64,000 nucleotides of DNA from an uncultured Clostridia bacterium (GTDB taxonomy: Bacteria; Bacillota; Clostridia; Oscillospirales; QAKW01): positions 51,845 through 115,844 of the forward strand of contig CALXGQ010000008.1 of the NCBI GenBank assembly GCA_944387895.1, written 5' to 3'. Below the pieces are notes generated by a model. It was not told where the DNA came from and made no database searches. It worked only from the letters and a program-made list of their open reading frames with translations. A program made the position numbers and the translations under genes. Positions 10,237 through 18,902 of this stretch are shown one piece after another (the first letter of the stretch is position 1; every line of letters begins with the position of its first letter).

Positions 10237-12147
10237 ATGAAAGACGGTTTTATTAAGGTTGCCGCCGGAAGCGTTGCGGTTTCTGTTGCGGATCCGCAGA
10301 AAAACGCCGATGAGATCATCGGCCGGATCCAGGAAGCCGACCGGGCCGGCGTTCATCTGCTGGTTCTGCCGGAGCTTTGCATAACCGGCTACACCTGCGG
10401 CGATTTATTCTACAGCGAATTGCTCTTAAACGGCGCCCTTACGGCGCTGGAAAAAATCCGGAAGGCTACGGAAGAATTATATCCCGTCGTTGTGGTAGGG
10501 CTTCCGCTTCGCTATCAGAGCAAGCTCTTTAACTGCGCCGCGGTTCTTTCTCAGGGCAACATCCTCGGATTCGTGCCGAAAACCCATCTGCCAAACTATG
10601 CGGAATTTTATGAAATGCGGCAGTTTTCTTCCGCGGAAGTACTCGACGGAACGGAAACAATCTTCATAAACGACGAGGAGATCCCCTTCGGCGCCAATCT
10701 GCTGTTCCGGCATCAGGCGCTGGAAAGCTATTGCTTCGGCGTTGAGATCTGCGAAGATCTCTGGGCCCCGGAAACGCCCTCTCAGTATCTGGCGGCGGCC
10801 GGCGCTCTGCTGATTGCCAATCCTTCCGCTTCCAATGAAGTCATCAGCAAAGACGATTATCGCCGTCTTCTGGTTTCAGCCACCTCCGCCCGGTTGATTG
10901 CCGGCTATATTTACAGCAATGCCGGGCCGGAAGAATCTACGCAGGACATGGTTTTTTCGCGCCATCATCTGATCGCGGAAAACGGCGCGATCCTGGCAGA
11001 AAACGCCCCCTTTGAAGAAAATCAGCTTCTGATCACGGAAATAGACTTGCAGCGCCTGACGGCAGAGCGGCATAAAAATACCAGTTTCTACAGCCGGTCG
11101 GATCCATTCTCCGTGCTTCTCTTTGACCAGGAGCTGCGGGAAACGACGCTGACCCGGCACTATCCCAAAAACCCCTTTGTGCCGGCGGATCCCTCGTCCC
11201 TGAGCAAAAGAGCGGAGTCCATCCTTCAAATCCAGGCTCAGGGCTTGAAAAAACGGCTGGAGCACACCAAAGCCCAATGCGCCGTCGTCGGCATCTCCGG
11301 CGGGCTGGACAGCACTCTGGCGCTTCTTGTCGCCGCGCGGGCAATGAAGCTGCTCGGGCGGCCAAACAGCGATATCCTGGCCGTAACCATGCCCTGCTTC
11401 GGAACCTCGGCGCGCACCAAAACCAACGCTGTTTCGCTGTGCAGAGAGCTTGGCGCCGAGCTGATGGAAATCGATATTACCGCAGCGGTCAGCCGACACT
11501 TCGCCGATATCGGGCAGGAGGAAACGGTCTACGACGTGACCTACGAAAATTCTCAGGCGCGGGAGCGGACGCAGGTTCTGATGGATCTGGCCAACCGGCG
11601 CGGCGGGCTCCTTGTTGGCACCGGGGATCTATCGGAGCTTGCCCTTGGCTGGGCTACCTACAACGGCGATCATATGTCCATGTATGGCGTGAACGCCTCT
11701 GTTCCGAAAACGCTGGTGCGCTATATTGTGCGCTATGAGGCGGAGCAAGCCTCCCCCGTACTCCGCGCCACCCTGCTGGATATCCTGGATACGCCGGTTT
11801 CACCGGAGCTTCTCCCGGTCGATCAGAACGGAGAGCTTTCGCAAAAAACAGAAGATCTGGTCGGTCCCTATGAGCTGCATGATTTTTACCTCTATCATTT
11901 TCTCCGGTTCGGCTATACGCCGAAGAAGCTGCTGCGGCTGGCGCGCTATGTCTTTCAGGACAGCTATGACGATGAAGTGCTGATCCATTGGCTGAAAACA
12001 TTTCTACGCCGCTTTTTCACCCAGCAGTTTAAGCGCTCCTGCCTGCCGGACGGCCCGAAGGTAGGCTCGGTTTCCCTTTCCCCCCGCGGGGATTGGCGGA
12101 TGCCGTCCGACGCTTCCTTTGCGCTCTGGATCAACGATCTGCAATAA
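10237..12147 (+). CDS. nadE: Glutamine-dependent NAD+ synthetase
   Basis: Amidates nicotinate adenine dinucleotide to NAD+ using glutamine nitrogen and ATP. The 636-residue protein has two domains. The N-terminal nitrilase-type glutaminase (about 1-280) has its Glu46 (LPELCITGY), Lys115 (PKTHLPNY) and Cys172 (VEICEDLW) triad. The C-terminal NAD synthase domain has the PP-loop [10 protein letters not shown] (about 352-361) and [12 protein letters not shown]. The GGGAGGAG site sits just upstream of the ATG. It has its own promoter and terminator. pncB at 39.5 kb would feed the same pathway from nicotinate. The product call is secure. Confidence 0.97.
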   Translation: MKDGFIKVAAGSVAVSVADPQKNADEIIGRIQEADRAGVHLLVLPELCITGYTCGDLFYSELLLNGALTALEKIRKATEELYPVVVVGLPLRYQSKLFNCAAVLSQGNILGFVPKTHLPNYAEFYEMRQFSSAEVLDGTETIFINDEEIPFGANLLFRHQALESYCFGVEICEDLWAPETPSQYLAAAGALLIANPSASNEVISKDDYRRLLVSATSARLIAGYIYSNAGPEESTQDMVFSRHHLIAENGAILAENAPFEENQLLITEIDLQRLTAERHKNTSFYSRSDPFSVLLFDQELRETTLTRHYPKNPFVPADPSSLSKRAESILQIQAQGLKKRLEHTKAQCAVVGISGGLDSTLALLVAARAMKLLGRPNSDILAVTMPCFGTSARTKTNAVSLCRELGAELMEIDITAAVSRHFADIGQEETVYDVTYENSQARERTQVLMDLANRRGGLLVGTGDLSELALGWATYNGDHMSMYGVNASVPKTLVRYIVRYEAEQASPVLRATLLDILDTPVSPELLPVDQNGELSQKTEDLVGPYELHDFYLYHFLRFGYTPKKLLRLARYVFQDSYDDEVLIHWLKTFLRRFFTQQFKRSCLPDGPKVGSVSLSPRGDWRMPSDASFALWINDLQ

Positions 12148-12188
12148 AAAAAGAAGCTGTTTCAGAATTTTCTGAAACAGCTTTTTTT
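12145..12188. terminator. Bidirectional terminator between nadE and the DUF624 gene
   Basis: A 12-pair perfect stem, AGCTGTTTCAGA (12155-12166) with TCTGAAACAGCT (12171-12182), has a four-base loop. It is flanked by an A-run on the left and a T-run on the right, so it serves both converging genes. Confidence 0.9.
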
Positions 12189-12957
12189 AGTCTTCATCGG
12201 GATCCAGCTCATCGCGGGAATCGGGTTCCTCAAATCCCTCGTATTTTTCATCCTCCAGCCGCTCTCCGGTTTTCGGATCGAACCCATCGATCATATATTT
12301 TTTGATCAGCGGATTGATGATAAAGTTGATCAGCAGCCCGCAGAAGGAGAAATAAATCGTCACCAAAATAAAGAAAAGATAAATGATATTGACATACTGC
12401 ACCAAAAGCAGCGTCACCACAACCAGAATCGCCGTGAGCAGCAGGTTTCTGAAAAATCCCGCCCAGCAGAAAATAAACGCGTTTTTCAGCAGCTGCCGGA
12501 AGGTAAGGCGGAAGGTGATCATCATATTATAAACATAGTAGCGCATGAACACCCAGACCGTCAGGGAAAGGAAGATCGCCGCCAGCGAAAGGGTGCTCAG
12601 AAACTGGTTCGGCACATTCCGGATCGCATTCAGATCCAGCCACAGAAAGAGAAAAATGCCGAGATCCAGCAAAGAAAACAAAAATGCCTGCAAAAAGTTC
12701 TTTTTGAAGGTTTCGATAAAATCACCCCAGATGAACGCGTGCTCTTCTCTGGCGTAATTTCTCATGATTTTAGTGAATCCGGCCGTTGCGGGCCCGATTG
12801 TGAAAATCGGGATGCAAAACAAAACATACAGCATATTCGCCGAGATCAACTGCCAGAATTTCCGGAAAAAAATCCGGAAAAACAGCAAAAATCTTGGCGT
12901 CGTTTCATTTTTTGAAACCCCTTTTCCTTCTTTCTGATACTGATTGAAAAGCCCCAT
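12187..12957 (-). CDS. DUF624 (YesL-like) membrane protein
   Basis: A 256-residue integral membrane protein with about five to six hydrophobic segments. The N-terminal region ANMLYVLFCIPIFTIGPATAGFTKI has the cytoplasm-flanked helix and the PATAG-like motif typical of DUF624/YesL proteins, often linked to carbohydrate uptake but of unproven function. The C-terminal 35 residues are strongly acidic (ending DELDPDED). The ATG at 12957 is preceded by AGGTGAG. A GTG at 12963 overlaps the xerD stop and is less likely. It follows xerD with practically no gap and is probably translationally coupled to it. The role here is unknown; no ABC genes are adjacent. Confidence 0.8.
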   Translation of the reverse strand: MGLFNQYQKEGKGVSKNETTPRFLLFFRIFFRKFWQLISANMLYVLFCIPIFTIGPATAGFTKIMRNYAREEHAFIWGDFIETFKKNFLQAFLFSLLDLGIFLFLWLDLNAIRNVPNQFLSTLSLAAIFLSLTVWVFMRYYVYNMMITFRLTFRQLLKNAFIFCWAGFFRNLLLTAILVVVTLLLVQYVNIIYLFFILVTIYFSFCGLLINFIINPLIKKYMIDGFDPKTGERLEDEKYEGFEEPDSRDELDPDED

Positions 12958-12959
12958 GC

Positions 12960-13862
12960 TCACTCACCTGCCTTTACTGCGCGGGGATGACAATTTTCAT
13001 AGGCGGTCAGATACTTATCTTTCAAAAGCTTTGCGTATACCTTTGTGGAAGATATGGAAGAATGCCCCATCATATCTTTTACCATATTAATATCTGCACC
13101 ATTTTCCAAAAGATGCGCGGCAAAAGAATGACGCAGCGTTTTCGGTGTGATATCCTTGTCTATTTTTGCCGCCGCCGTATACCCCTTAACCAGCTTCCAG
13201 AAGCCCTGACGGGTCATGGGTTGTCCGGAAGTGTTTAAAAAAAGCGTATTTTCCTTCTGGCCGTTCAACAGCTGCCTGCGGCTTTCGTTCATATAAGTAC
13301 GCAACGCCTGGACTGCAAGGGAATAAAGCGGAATGATCCGTTCCTTTTCTTCATGATGGTTCAGCATCAGATACCCGATATCCAGATTTACATCGGAAAC
13401 CTGCAACGTCAGCAGCTCGCTGACGCGGATCCCTGAAGCGTACAGAACCTCCAGCATCGCCTTGTCCCGAATCCCTTTCACCGTCAAAACGTCCGGCTGC
13501 CAGAGGAGAAGCTCCACCTCTTCGTTGGTGAGGATCTCCGGCTGAGGAGCTGCGCTTTTCAAGCCCTTGATCCCTACCATCGGGCTGACAGCGATCATTT
13601 TTCTCGAAAGAAGATACTTGAAAAAGCAGCGCATCGTCGACATGGAGCGGGAAATGGTCGCTTCGCTTTTCTGCGCCTTTTTCAAAGAAGCAAAGTACTT
13701 TTTCATATCACGATCCGTTACGCTCGCCCAGGAGGTGATATTTTTGGCCTGCAAATAGGTCATCAACTGGCGAAGATCGCGCTGATAGGAAGAAAGGGTG
13801 TTGGCGGAGATCTTTTTCTTGGTCAAAAGATAATTGCAGAAATTCATATAACTCCGTTCCAA
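12960..13862 (-). CDS. xerD: Site-specific tyrosine recombinase XerD
   Basis: Chromosome dimer resolution recombinase. Residues 1-85 form the SAM-like core-binding domain (NTLSSYQRDL); the catalytic domain follows. Visible catalytic residues are Arg in SGIRVSELL, His/Arg in LRHSFAAHLL, the second His in MGHSSISST and the nucleophile Tyr in KVYAKL. The 300-residue length is standard. The start is a TTG at 13862, supported by AGGAGG at eight bases; the internal ATG at 13847 has no ribosome site. Its place beside spoIIM matches a conserved clostridial neighbourhood and argues that this is the housekeeping XerD and not a phage integrase. Confidence 0.92.
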   Translation of the reverse strand: MERSYMNFCNYLLTKKKISANTLSSYQRDLRQLMTYLQAKNITSWASVTDRDMKKYFASLKKAQKSEATISRSMSTMRCFFKYLLSRKMIAVSPMVGIKGLKSAAPQPEILTNEEVELLLWQPDVLTVKGIRDKAMLEVLYASGIRVSELLTLQVSDVNLDIGYLMLNHHEEKERIIPLYSLAVQALRTYMNESRRQLLNGQKENTLFLNTSGQPMTRQGFWKLVKGYTAAAKIDKDITPKTLRHSFAAHLLENGADINMVKDMMGHSSISSTKVYAKLLKDKYLTAYENCHPRAVKAGE

Positions 13863-13920
13863 CGATGTTTCCTCCTTTCAGTAAAATTTCAGGCGGCAGC
13901 CTGGCCGCAAAGCCGCCCTG

Positions 13921-14508
13921 TCAAAACAAGCTTAAAATCACCGGCACCATCTTCCATTCCCACAAGGCTCCGCATAAAAGAAAAGGACTGACTGCAAGCA
14001 GACAGTAGCTATGGCGAAGAAATTCCCGGTAAGCGGCGCCGTGCTTTCCCCTGCCTTTCAACAGCTCGAAAAGAACCACCGATAGCCGGGCCGAGGAATA
14101 GCAGAGAAAATAACCAAGCACCGTATAGAAAAAATTCTGGACGAAAAAAGCCAGAGTCCCCAGAATCAAGCCCCGCCACCCGGATAAAATGGCGGCAAGA
14201 GCAATCAGAAGGCCGATGGAAAAGCCCTTATAGAGCGGATAAAGCGGAACGAGCGGAATCCCCACTACCGTTAGCCCCAGCAAAAAGATCAGAAGAAAGA
14301 AGATAAATTGCTGTAAAAACGCCGCGAAAAAACCGCAGCTGTTTTCGGGGCTGAAAAGAAGCTGAGCCTGCGTCGAAAAATCATTCCGCAGCAAAACGGC
14401 GGTTCCTGCCCCGATAAATACCCCGATCAGATACAGCAAACCATACAGCCGAATGACCGGCAGCTCCTGGATGTAAGTCTTTTTAATTTTACGCAGCAAT
14501 CGATTCAT
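13921..14508 (-). CDS. spoIIM: Stage II sporulation protein M
   Basis: Polytopic membrane protein of 195 residues with about five hydrophobic helices. In Bacillus SpoIIM, with SpoIID and SpoIIP, drives septal peptidoglycan thinning and engulfment. The segments GLLYLIGVFIGAGTAV near the N terminus and the VPLYPLYKGFSIG motif in the middle match the family. GAGGTGAT precedes the ATG. It is 58 bases upstream of the xerD start and probably in the same transcript. Its presence is the main sign that the organism is, or descends from, a spore former. No clear sigma-E or sigma-G promoter was recognised upstream. Confidence 0.88.
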   Translation of the reverse strand: MNRLLRKIKKTYIQELPVIRLYGLLYLIGVFIGAGTAVLLRNDFSTQAQLLFSPENSCGFFAAFLQQFIFFLLIFLLGLTVVGIPLVPLYPLYKGFSIGLLIALAAILSGWRGLILGTLAFFVQNFFYTVLGYFLCYSSARLSVVLFELLKGRGKHGAAYREFLRHSYCLLAVSPFLLCGALWEWKMVPVILSLF

Positions 14509-14853
14509 ACCATCACCTCATCACAGACTATGAGGGATTGTCCATCGATATGCCATAAAAATTATGTAAAGAAATACGCCGCCCTTTTTTCTTAGACAGC
14601 GTATACATTTTACTCCTTTTTTTCCTATTTCGCAAGGGCATTTTAAGGGAATTTATTTTTTTGTAAAACCTGCATAAACAAAATTATGTAAACCAACGGA
14701 TAATTATTATGTAAACTTATACGCGTGGTATTTTCAGCCACAAGATATAGATTTCTTTCGTTTTTAAATCCCAAATTTTGTTGTTTTGAAAAGTCAAGTA
14801 CTATTTTAAAAAAGTTTGATTCCTTCGTCTGCTTTATGCAAAATGACAATATC
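14509..14853. other. AT-rich gap with a repeated ATTATGTAAA motif
   Basis: 345 bases without a convincing gene. ATTATGTAAA occurs three times on the plus strand (14561-14570, 14683-14692, 14706-14715), the last two extending to ATTATGTAAAC with a 23-base period. These could be operator half-sites or part of the spoIIM promoter region. No clear terminator follows the TIGR04086 gene. Confidence 0.5.
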
Positions 14854-15255
14854 TCACCTTTTCCTCATCACCCCGCCAAGGGCTCCGCCAACCAGAACAA
14901 ATACCAGCGTAAAGACGATTCCGATCACGCCGTTCCAGGTGAAATAACCGCCCATTTCCAGCGCCAGATTTCCGAGGATCTTGATGACAATTACCGCGCC
15001 GCCCATGATGCCGGCCGAGAGGATCCCTTTCATTTTGGCCTTTATTGTCAGAAAGGCTGTTGAAACGATCAGTCCTACCCCGCTCCCCAAAACATTGCCG
15101 ACCTTGAGCAGCGATTCCGGAGCGGAAGTTTTCAGAACGATCAGCGCAGTAATCGCGTCAAAAGCAGCCAGCAAAGCAAAGCAAAGCAGCAGCGCAATAA
15201 AAGAAAAAATCACAACGCCAAGCGCTGTGATTTTTTTTGATTCTTCATATTTCAT
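14854..15255 (-). CDS. TIGR04086 family membrane protein
   Basis: A small integral membrane protein of 133 residues with four predicted helices and a basic C-terminal tail (GGVMRKR). Charge pattern and size fit the TIGR04086 family, uncharacterised proteins usually found next to yajC in clostridia. GGGAGGGTG precedes the ATG. It lies downstream of queA, tgt and yajC on the same strand and is probably the last gene of that transcript. Function is unknown; context hints at a role near the Sec membrane machinery (inference). The SCIFF peptide gene that commonly accompanies this family was looked for and not found. Confidence 0.75.
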   Translation of the reverse strand: MKYEESKKITALGVVIFSFIALLLCFALLAAFDAITALIVLKTSAPESLLKVGNVLGSGVGLIVSTAFLTIKAKMKGILSAGIMGGAVIVIKILGNLALEMGGYFTWNGVIGIVFTLVFVLVGGALGGVMRKR

Positions 15256-15315
15256 TCGAGCACCCTCCCATAAAATCGGTAGTATACTCTATGAAACAGT
15301 CGGTTTGATTATGCC

Positions 15316-15594
15316 TTATTCGTCGATTTTAGAGGCGATCGCCCATCTTTTGAAACGCAGTTTCGTTTTATCGGAGCCGGTTTCGATCAGAATGGTATCC
15401 AGATCCTTTGTTGAAACAACCTTTCCGACAATCCCGCATTCCATCAAAACCATATCGCCGACCTCAAGATTGTTCTGCATGTTTTTGCGTTCCTGCTGGC
15501 GCTTTTTATCTTTTTTGGTCATGAAGACCGTAAAAATAACCATCACAGCAAGAATAATAATCATACCGCCGTAAGTGCTCAAAAACTGTCCCAT
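15316..15594 (-). CDS. yajC: Preprotein translocase subunit YajC
   Basis: 92-residue single-pass membrane protein, accessory to SecDF and YidC. The N-terminal helix (about 9-26, GGMIIILAVMVIFTVFMT) is followed by a basic stretch KKDKKRQQERKNMQ and then the conserved soluble core LEVGDMVLMECGIVGKVVS, the YajC signature. It starts 62 bases after the tgt stop and 61 bases before the TIGR04086 gene. The queA-tgt-yajC order is classic in bacteria. AAAAGGAGAAG upstream of the ATG serves as ribosome site. secDF are not in the window. Confidence 0.92.
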   Translation of the reverse strand: MGQFLSTYGGMIIILAVMVIFTVFMTKKDKKRQQERKNMQNNLEVGDMVLMECGIVGKVVSTKDLDTILIETGSDKTKLRFKRWAIASKIDE

Positions 15595-15655
15595 TTCTCT
15601 TCTCCTTTTTGCATATTAAGTAAATTATATATAAAAAGAATCCTGTTGTCAACAA

Positions 15656-16786
15656 TTAAATGCGTTTCTCCAGCATCGCGGCCGTTTCTTCCTTCCAGCC
15701 ATGAAAATCTCCAGCGGCAAGGTGGCTGCGGATTTGCTCCATCAGATCGTTGTAAAAATATAAATTGTGCATCACGCACAGCCGCATTGCCAGCATCTCC
15801 CCCGCTTTGAAAAGATGGCGTATATACGCTCTTGAGAAATGGCAGCAGGTCGGACATTGACATTTTTCATCCAGAGGACGTTCATCTGTTTCATATTTTT
15901 TATTCAAAAGGTTCATTACGCCGCCGGAAGTGAAAACATGGGAATGACGCGCATTGCGCGCCGGCATAACGCAATCAAAAAAATCAACGCCGCGCGCTAC
16001 GCCTTCCAGAATATTCGCCGGCGTGCCGACACCCATCAGATAACGGGGTTTATCCTCCGGTGCAAAGGGGATCACATGATCCAAAACGCGATACATTTCC
16101 TCCGCAGGCTCGCCGACCGCAAGTCCGCCGATGGCATAGCCGTCCGCCCCCAGTTCTGTGATCTGCTTCATGTTTTCGATCCGCAGATCATCATAAGTCC
16201 CCCCCTGATTGATGGCAAAGAGGAGCTGATGCGGATTGACCGTATCCGGCAGACTGTTCAGCCGCGCCAATTCGGTCTTGCAGCGTTTCAGCCAGCGCAC
16301 CGTGCGTTCCGACGATTCTTTCACATAGCCATAAGGAGCGGGATTCTCCACGCATTCATCAAAGGCCATGGCGATGGTGGAGCCGAGATGGGACTGGATC
16401 TGCATACTTTCCTCCGGCCCCATAAATATTTTCCGTCCGTCGATATGAGAGGAAAAGGTAACGCCCTCCTCTTTGATATTGCGAAGCTTTGCCAGAGAAA
16501 AAACCTGAAAACCGCCGCTATCGGTTAAAATTGGCCCGTCCCAGCGCGTCATTTTATGAAGTCCGCCCAGTTTCTTAACGATCTCATCTCCGGGACGTAA
16601 ATGCAGATGATAGGTATTGCAGAGCTGGATCTGGCATTTCAAATCCTTCAGATCCAGCGCCGAAACCGCGCCCTTGATCGCGCCGCAGGTGGCCACGTTC
16701 ATAAAAACAGGCGTCTGCACCGTGCCGTGCACCGTTTCAAATACGCCAAGCCTGGCGTTCTGATCTTTTTTTATCAATGAATACAT
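15656..16786 (-). CDS. tgt: tRNA-guanine transglycosylase
   Basis: Exchanges guanine-34 in tRNAs with GUN anticodons for preQ1 (or queuine). A 376-residue TIM barrel: LTDSGGFQVFSL holds the substrate-binding Asp, the stretch around DFFDCVMPARNARH contains the nucleophile Asp, and the C-terminal zinc site is seen as CQCPTCC with a His further on (IRHL). AGGAGAACAAG precedes the ATG. It follows queA by 68 bases, so two successive steps of queuosine synthesis are linked. No preQ1 synthesis genes (queCDEF) occur here, so the precursor must come from elsewhere in the genome or be salvaged. Confidence 0.96.
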   Translation of the reverse strand: MYSLIKKDQNARLGVFETVHGTVQTPVFMNVATCGAIKGAVSALDLKDLKCQIQLCNTYHLHLRPGDEIVKKLGGLHKMTRWDGPILTDSGGFQVFSLAKLRNIKEEGVTFSSHIDGRKIFMGPEESMQIQSHLGSTIAMAFDECVENPAPYGYVKESSERTVRWLKRCKTELARLNSLPDTVNPHQLLFAINQGGTYDDLRIENMKQITELGADGYAIGGLAVGEPAEEMYRVLDHVIPFAPEDKPRYLMGVGTPANILEGVARGVDFFDCVMPARNARHSHVFTSGGVMNLLNKKYETDERPLDEKCQCPTCCHFSRAYIRHLFKAGEMLAMRLCVMHNLYFYNDLMEQIRSHLAAGDFHGWKEETAAMLEKRI

Positions 16787-16854
16787 CTTGTTCTCCTGAC
16801 TGCCGGCCGGAACACCCGCCGGAAGTATTGCCTTATTTTAAATGCCCGCTGCGC

Positions 16855-17895
16855 TCACAGGATCAGCATGGCATCGCCAAAGCTGAAAAAACGATAACGG
16901 TTTTCTACCGCCACGCGGTAGGCCTCCATAATATTGTCCCGCCCCGCCAATGCGCTGACCAGCATCATCAGCGTACTTTTCGGCAGGTGGAAGTTGGTGA
17001 TCAGGGCGTCCGTCACCTTAAAACGATAGCCCGGATAGATAAAGATCCCCGTTTCTCCGGATTGCTGCACGCAATTCAGTTCCTCATCGAATCCGCTTTC
17101 CAGCGTCCGGGTCGCCGTTGTGCCAACGGAAACCACCCTGCCGCCCGTTTTTTTTGTTTCCCGGATCAGACGGATCGTTTCCTCCGGTATGGAAAAATAT
17201 TCCTTGTGCATGATATGCTTTTCAATATCCTTTTCCTTGACCGGCCGGAAGGTTCCCAGCCCAACATGGAGGGTTACCGACGCAATCTTGACGCCGTGAT
17301 CGCGAACCTTATCCAAAAGTTCATTGGTGAAATGAAGGCCCGCCGTCGGCGCAGCAGCCGACCCGAGAGCGCGGGCATAGACGGTTTGATACCGGCCCTG
17401 ATCCTCAAGCTGTCTGGTAATATACGGCGGGAGCGGCATCCTGCCGATCCGATCCAAAACCTCATAGATGGTGGCGGCATGATGCGCAAAACGAATCTTC
17501 CGCTTGCCGTCTTCCAGGATCTCCAGAACCGTTCCGGTCATTCCTTCCTGAAATTCCAAAATCTGACCGGGCCGCGCTTTTTTTCCGGGCCGCACCAGAA
17601 CCTCCCAGACATTCTCTTCCAGCGCCTTCAGCAGCAGAACCTCCACCACCCCGCCGGTTCCGGAGCGGGTGCCGAAAATACGCGCCGGAATGACCTTGGA
17701 ATCATTGACGACCAGCAAATCCCCTTCCCGCAGATAATCGGTTATATTGTAGAAATTCCGATGCTCCAGTTCGCCGGTTTCCCGATGAAGCACCAGAAGA
17801 CGGGACTGGTCGCGCTGCGGCAGAGGCGTTTGCGCAATCAGCTCCTCCGGCAGTTCATAATCAAAATCATCAATCGTCACTTTATATTTCCTCAT
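16855..17895 (-). CDS. queA: S-adenosylmethionine:tRNA ribosyltransferase-isomerase
   Basis: Transfers and isomerises the ribose of SAM onto preQ1-tRNA to give epoxyqueuosine. The N terminus DFDYELPEELIAQTPL and later GDLLVVNDSKVIPARI, PTAGLHFT and NFHLPKSTLMMLVSA are family signatures. The ATG at 17895 (346 residues) lacks a good ribosome site. A GTG at 17880 has AGGA eight bases upstream and would give the canonical family N terminus MTIDDFDYELP, so it may be the true start. The promoter lies 55 bases further up. It heads the queA-tgt-yajC-TIGR04086 group and is divergent from dapA. Confidence 0.94.
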   Translation of the reverse strand: MRKYKVTIDDFDYELPEELIAQTPLPQRDQSRLLVLHRETGELEHRNFYNITDYLREGDLLVVNDSKVIPARIFGTRSGTGGVVEVLLLKALEENVWEVLVRPGKKARPGQILEFQEGMTGTVLEILEDGKRKIRFAHHAATIYEVLDRIGRMPLPPYITRQLEDQGRYQTVYARALGSAAAPTAGLHFTNELLDKVRDHGVKIASVTLHVGLGTFRPVKEKDIEKHIMHKEYFSIPEETIRLIRETKKTGGRVVSVGTTATRTLESGFDEELNCVQQSGETGIFIYPGYRFKVTDALITNFHLPKSTLMMLVSALAGRDNIMEAYRVAVENRYRFFSFGDAMLIL

Positions 17896-17949
17896 TAAAT
17901 CTTTAAAAATCCTGCATCGCGGTATCAACATCCTGCACCGCTTCATATT

Positions 17950-17978
17950 ATTATAAATGGAAAAGCTTCATATTTCAA
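17950..17978 (-). promoter_or_regulatory. Promoter of the queA-tgt-yajC group
   Basis: Minus strand TTGAAA (17978-17973), 17-base spacer, TATAAT (17955-17950). It lies in the 110-base queA/dapA divergent gap. Confidence 0.8.
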
Positions 17979-18006
17979 TAGATTTTTAACAGCGGAGGGA
18001 CATCTC

Positions 18007-18891
18007 ATGAAAAAGAAACTTTTCAGCGGCGCCGCAACGGCTCTGGTGACTCCTTTCGACAAAGAGGGAGCTCTCGATTTAGAAGCGCTGCGCCAACTCA
18101 TCGAATTTCAAATTGAAAATGGGATTTCCGCCCTGATCCTGGCCGGCACCACCGGCGAGGCAAGCACGCTGAATTTTGAAGAATTCAGCCTTCTGATCGC
18201 CAAAGCGAGCGAATATATCCGTCACCGCGTTCCGCTGATCGCCGGAACGGGAAGCAACAATACCGCAGAAAGCATCAGGCGGAGTCTGGAGGCGGAAAAA
18301 CGCGGCGCAGACGGCTTGCTCATGGTAACCCCCTATTATAACAAAACAACGCAGGAGGGGCTTCTGCGGCATTACTTTGCAATAGCAGACCGGGTAAAAA
18401 TCCCGATCATCCTTTATAAAGTACCCGCCAGAACCGGTTTGGACATCCTGCCGGACACCTGCCGGAAGCTTGCAGAGCACCCCAACATCATTGCCATCAA
18501 AGACGCCGGCGGCAACGTTGAGAAAACGGCCGATCTGCGGGCCGCCTGCCCAGAGCTGACCCTTTACAGCGGGAACGACGATTATATTTTGCCTGCCTAT
18601 TCTCTGGGAGGCGAGGGCGTGATCTCTGTTCTTTCAAATGTGGCGCCGAAAGAGGTGCAAAGAATTTGTACACTTTTTGAATCGGGCGCATATAAAAAAG
18701 CGGCCGAAGAGCAGCTGCGGCTGCTGCCATTGATCCGCGCGCTCTTTGCAGAGGTCAATCCCATCCCCGTCAAAAAAGCGGTGGAGCTGATCGGTCTTTC
18801 AGCCGGGGAGCCAAGGCTTCCGCTCATTGCCTGCCATGCTGCAACGGAGAAAAAAATTCAAAGCGCGTTAAAAGAAGCGGGGTTGCTATAA
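18007..18891 (+). CDS. dapA: 4-hydroxy-tetrahydrodipicolinate synthase
   Basis: Condenses pyruvate with aspartate semialdehyde, the entry to lysine/diaminopimelate synthesis and dipicolinate in spores. 294-residue TIM barrel with GTTGEASTL (family GTTGE), YNKTTQEGL, the Tyr of LYKVPARTG and the Schiff-base Lys in IIAIKDAGG (about residue 165). YKVPARTG is slightly unusual, since most DapA have YNVPxRTG. GGAGGGA precedes the ATG. A terminator overlaps its stop codon. It competes for aspartate semialdehyde with the carboxynorspermidine dehydrogenase of the convergent polyamine operon, which may explain the proximity (inference). Confidence 0.94.
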   Translation: MKKKLFSGAATALVTPFDKEGALDLEALRQLIEFQIENGISALILAGTTGEASTLNFEEFSLLIAKASEYIRHRVPLIAGTGSNNTAESIRRSLEAEKRGADGLLMVTPYYNKTTQEGLLRHYFAIADRVKIPIILYKVPARTGLDILPDTCRKLAEHPNIIAIKDAGGNVEKTADLRAACPELTLYSGNDDYILPAYSLGGEGVISVLSNVAPKEVQRICTLFESGAYKKAAEEQLRLLPLIRALFAEVNPIPVKKAVELIGLSAGEPRLPLIACHAATEKKIQSALKEAGLL

Positions 18892-18902
18892 CCCCGCTTT
18901 TT
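18877..18902. terminator. Bidirectional terminator overlapping the dapA stop
   Basis: GCGGGGTT (18877-18884) pairs with AACCCCGC (18890-18897), then TTTTT; the stem includes the last dapA codons. It lies immediately before the end of the convergent DUF4037 gene. Confidence 0.85.

Noticed and set aside
12960..13862. XerD as a phage or element integrase
   Set aside because: There is no attachment-site repeat, excisionase or mobile cargo, and the spoIIM neighbourhood is the conserved housekeeping one.
14643..14849. A 68-codon minus-strand frame downstream of the TIGR04086 gene
   Set aside because: It starts with TTG only a few bases after the previous stop, is very AT rich with no domain, and has the composition of intergenic DNA. 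Weak AAGGTGAG alone does not support it.
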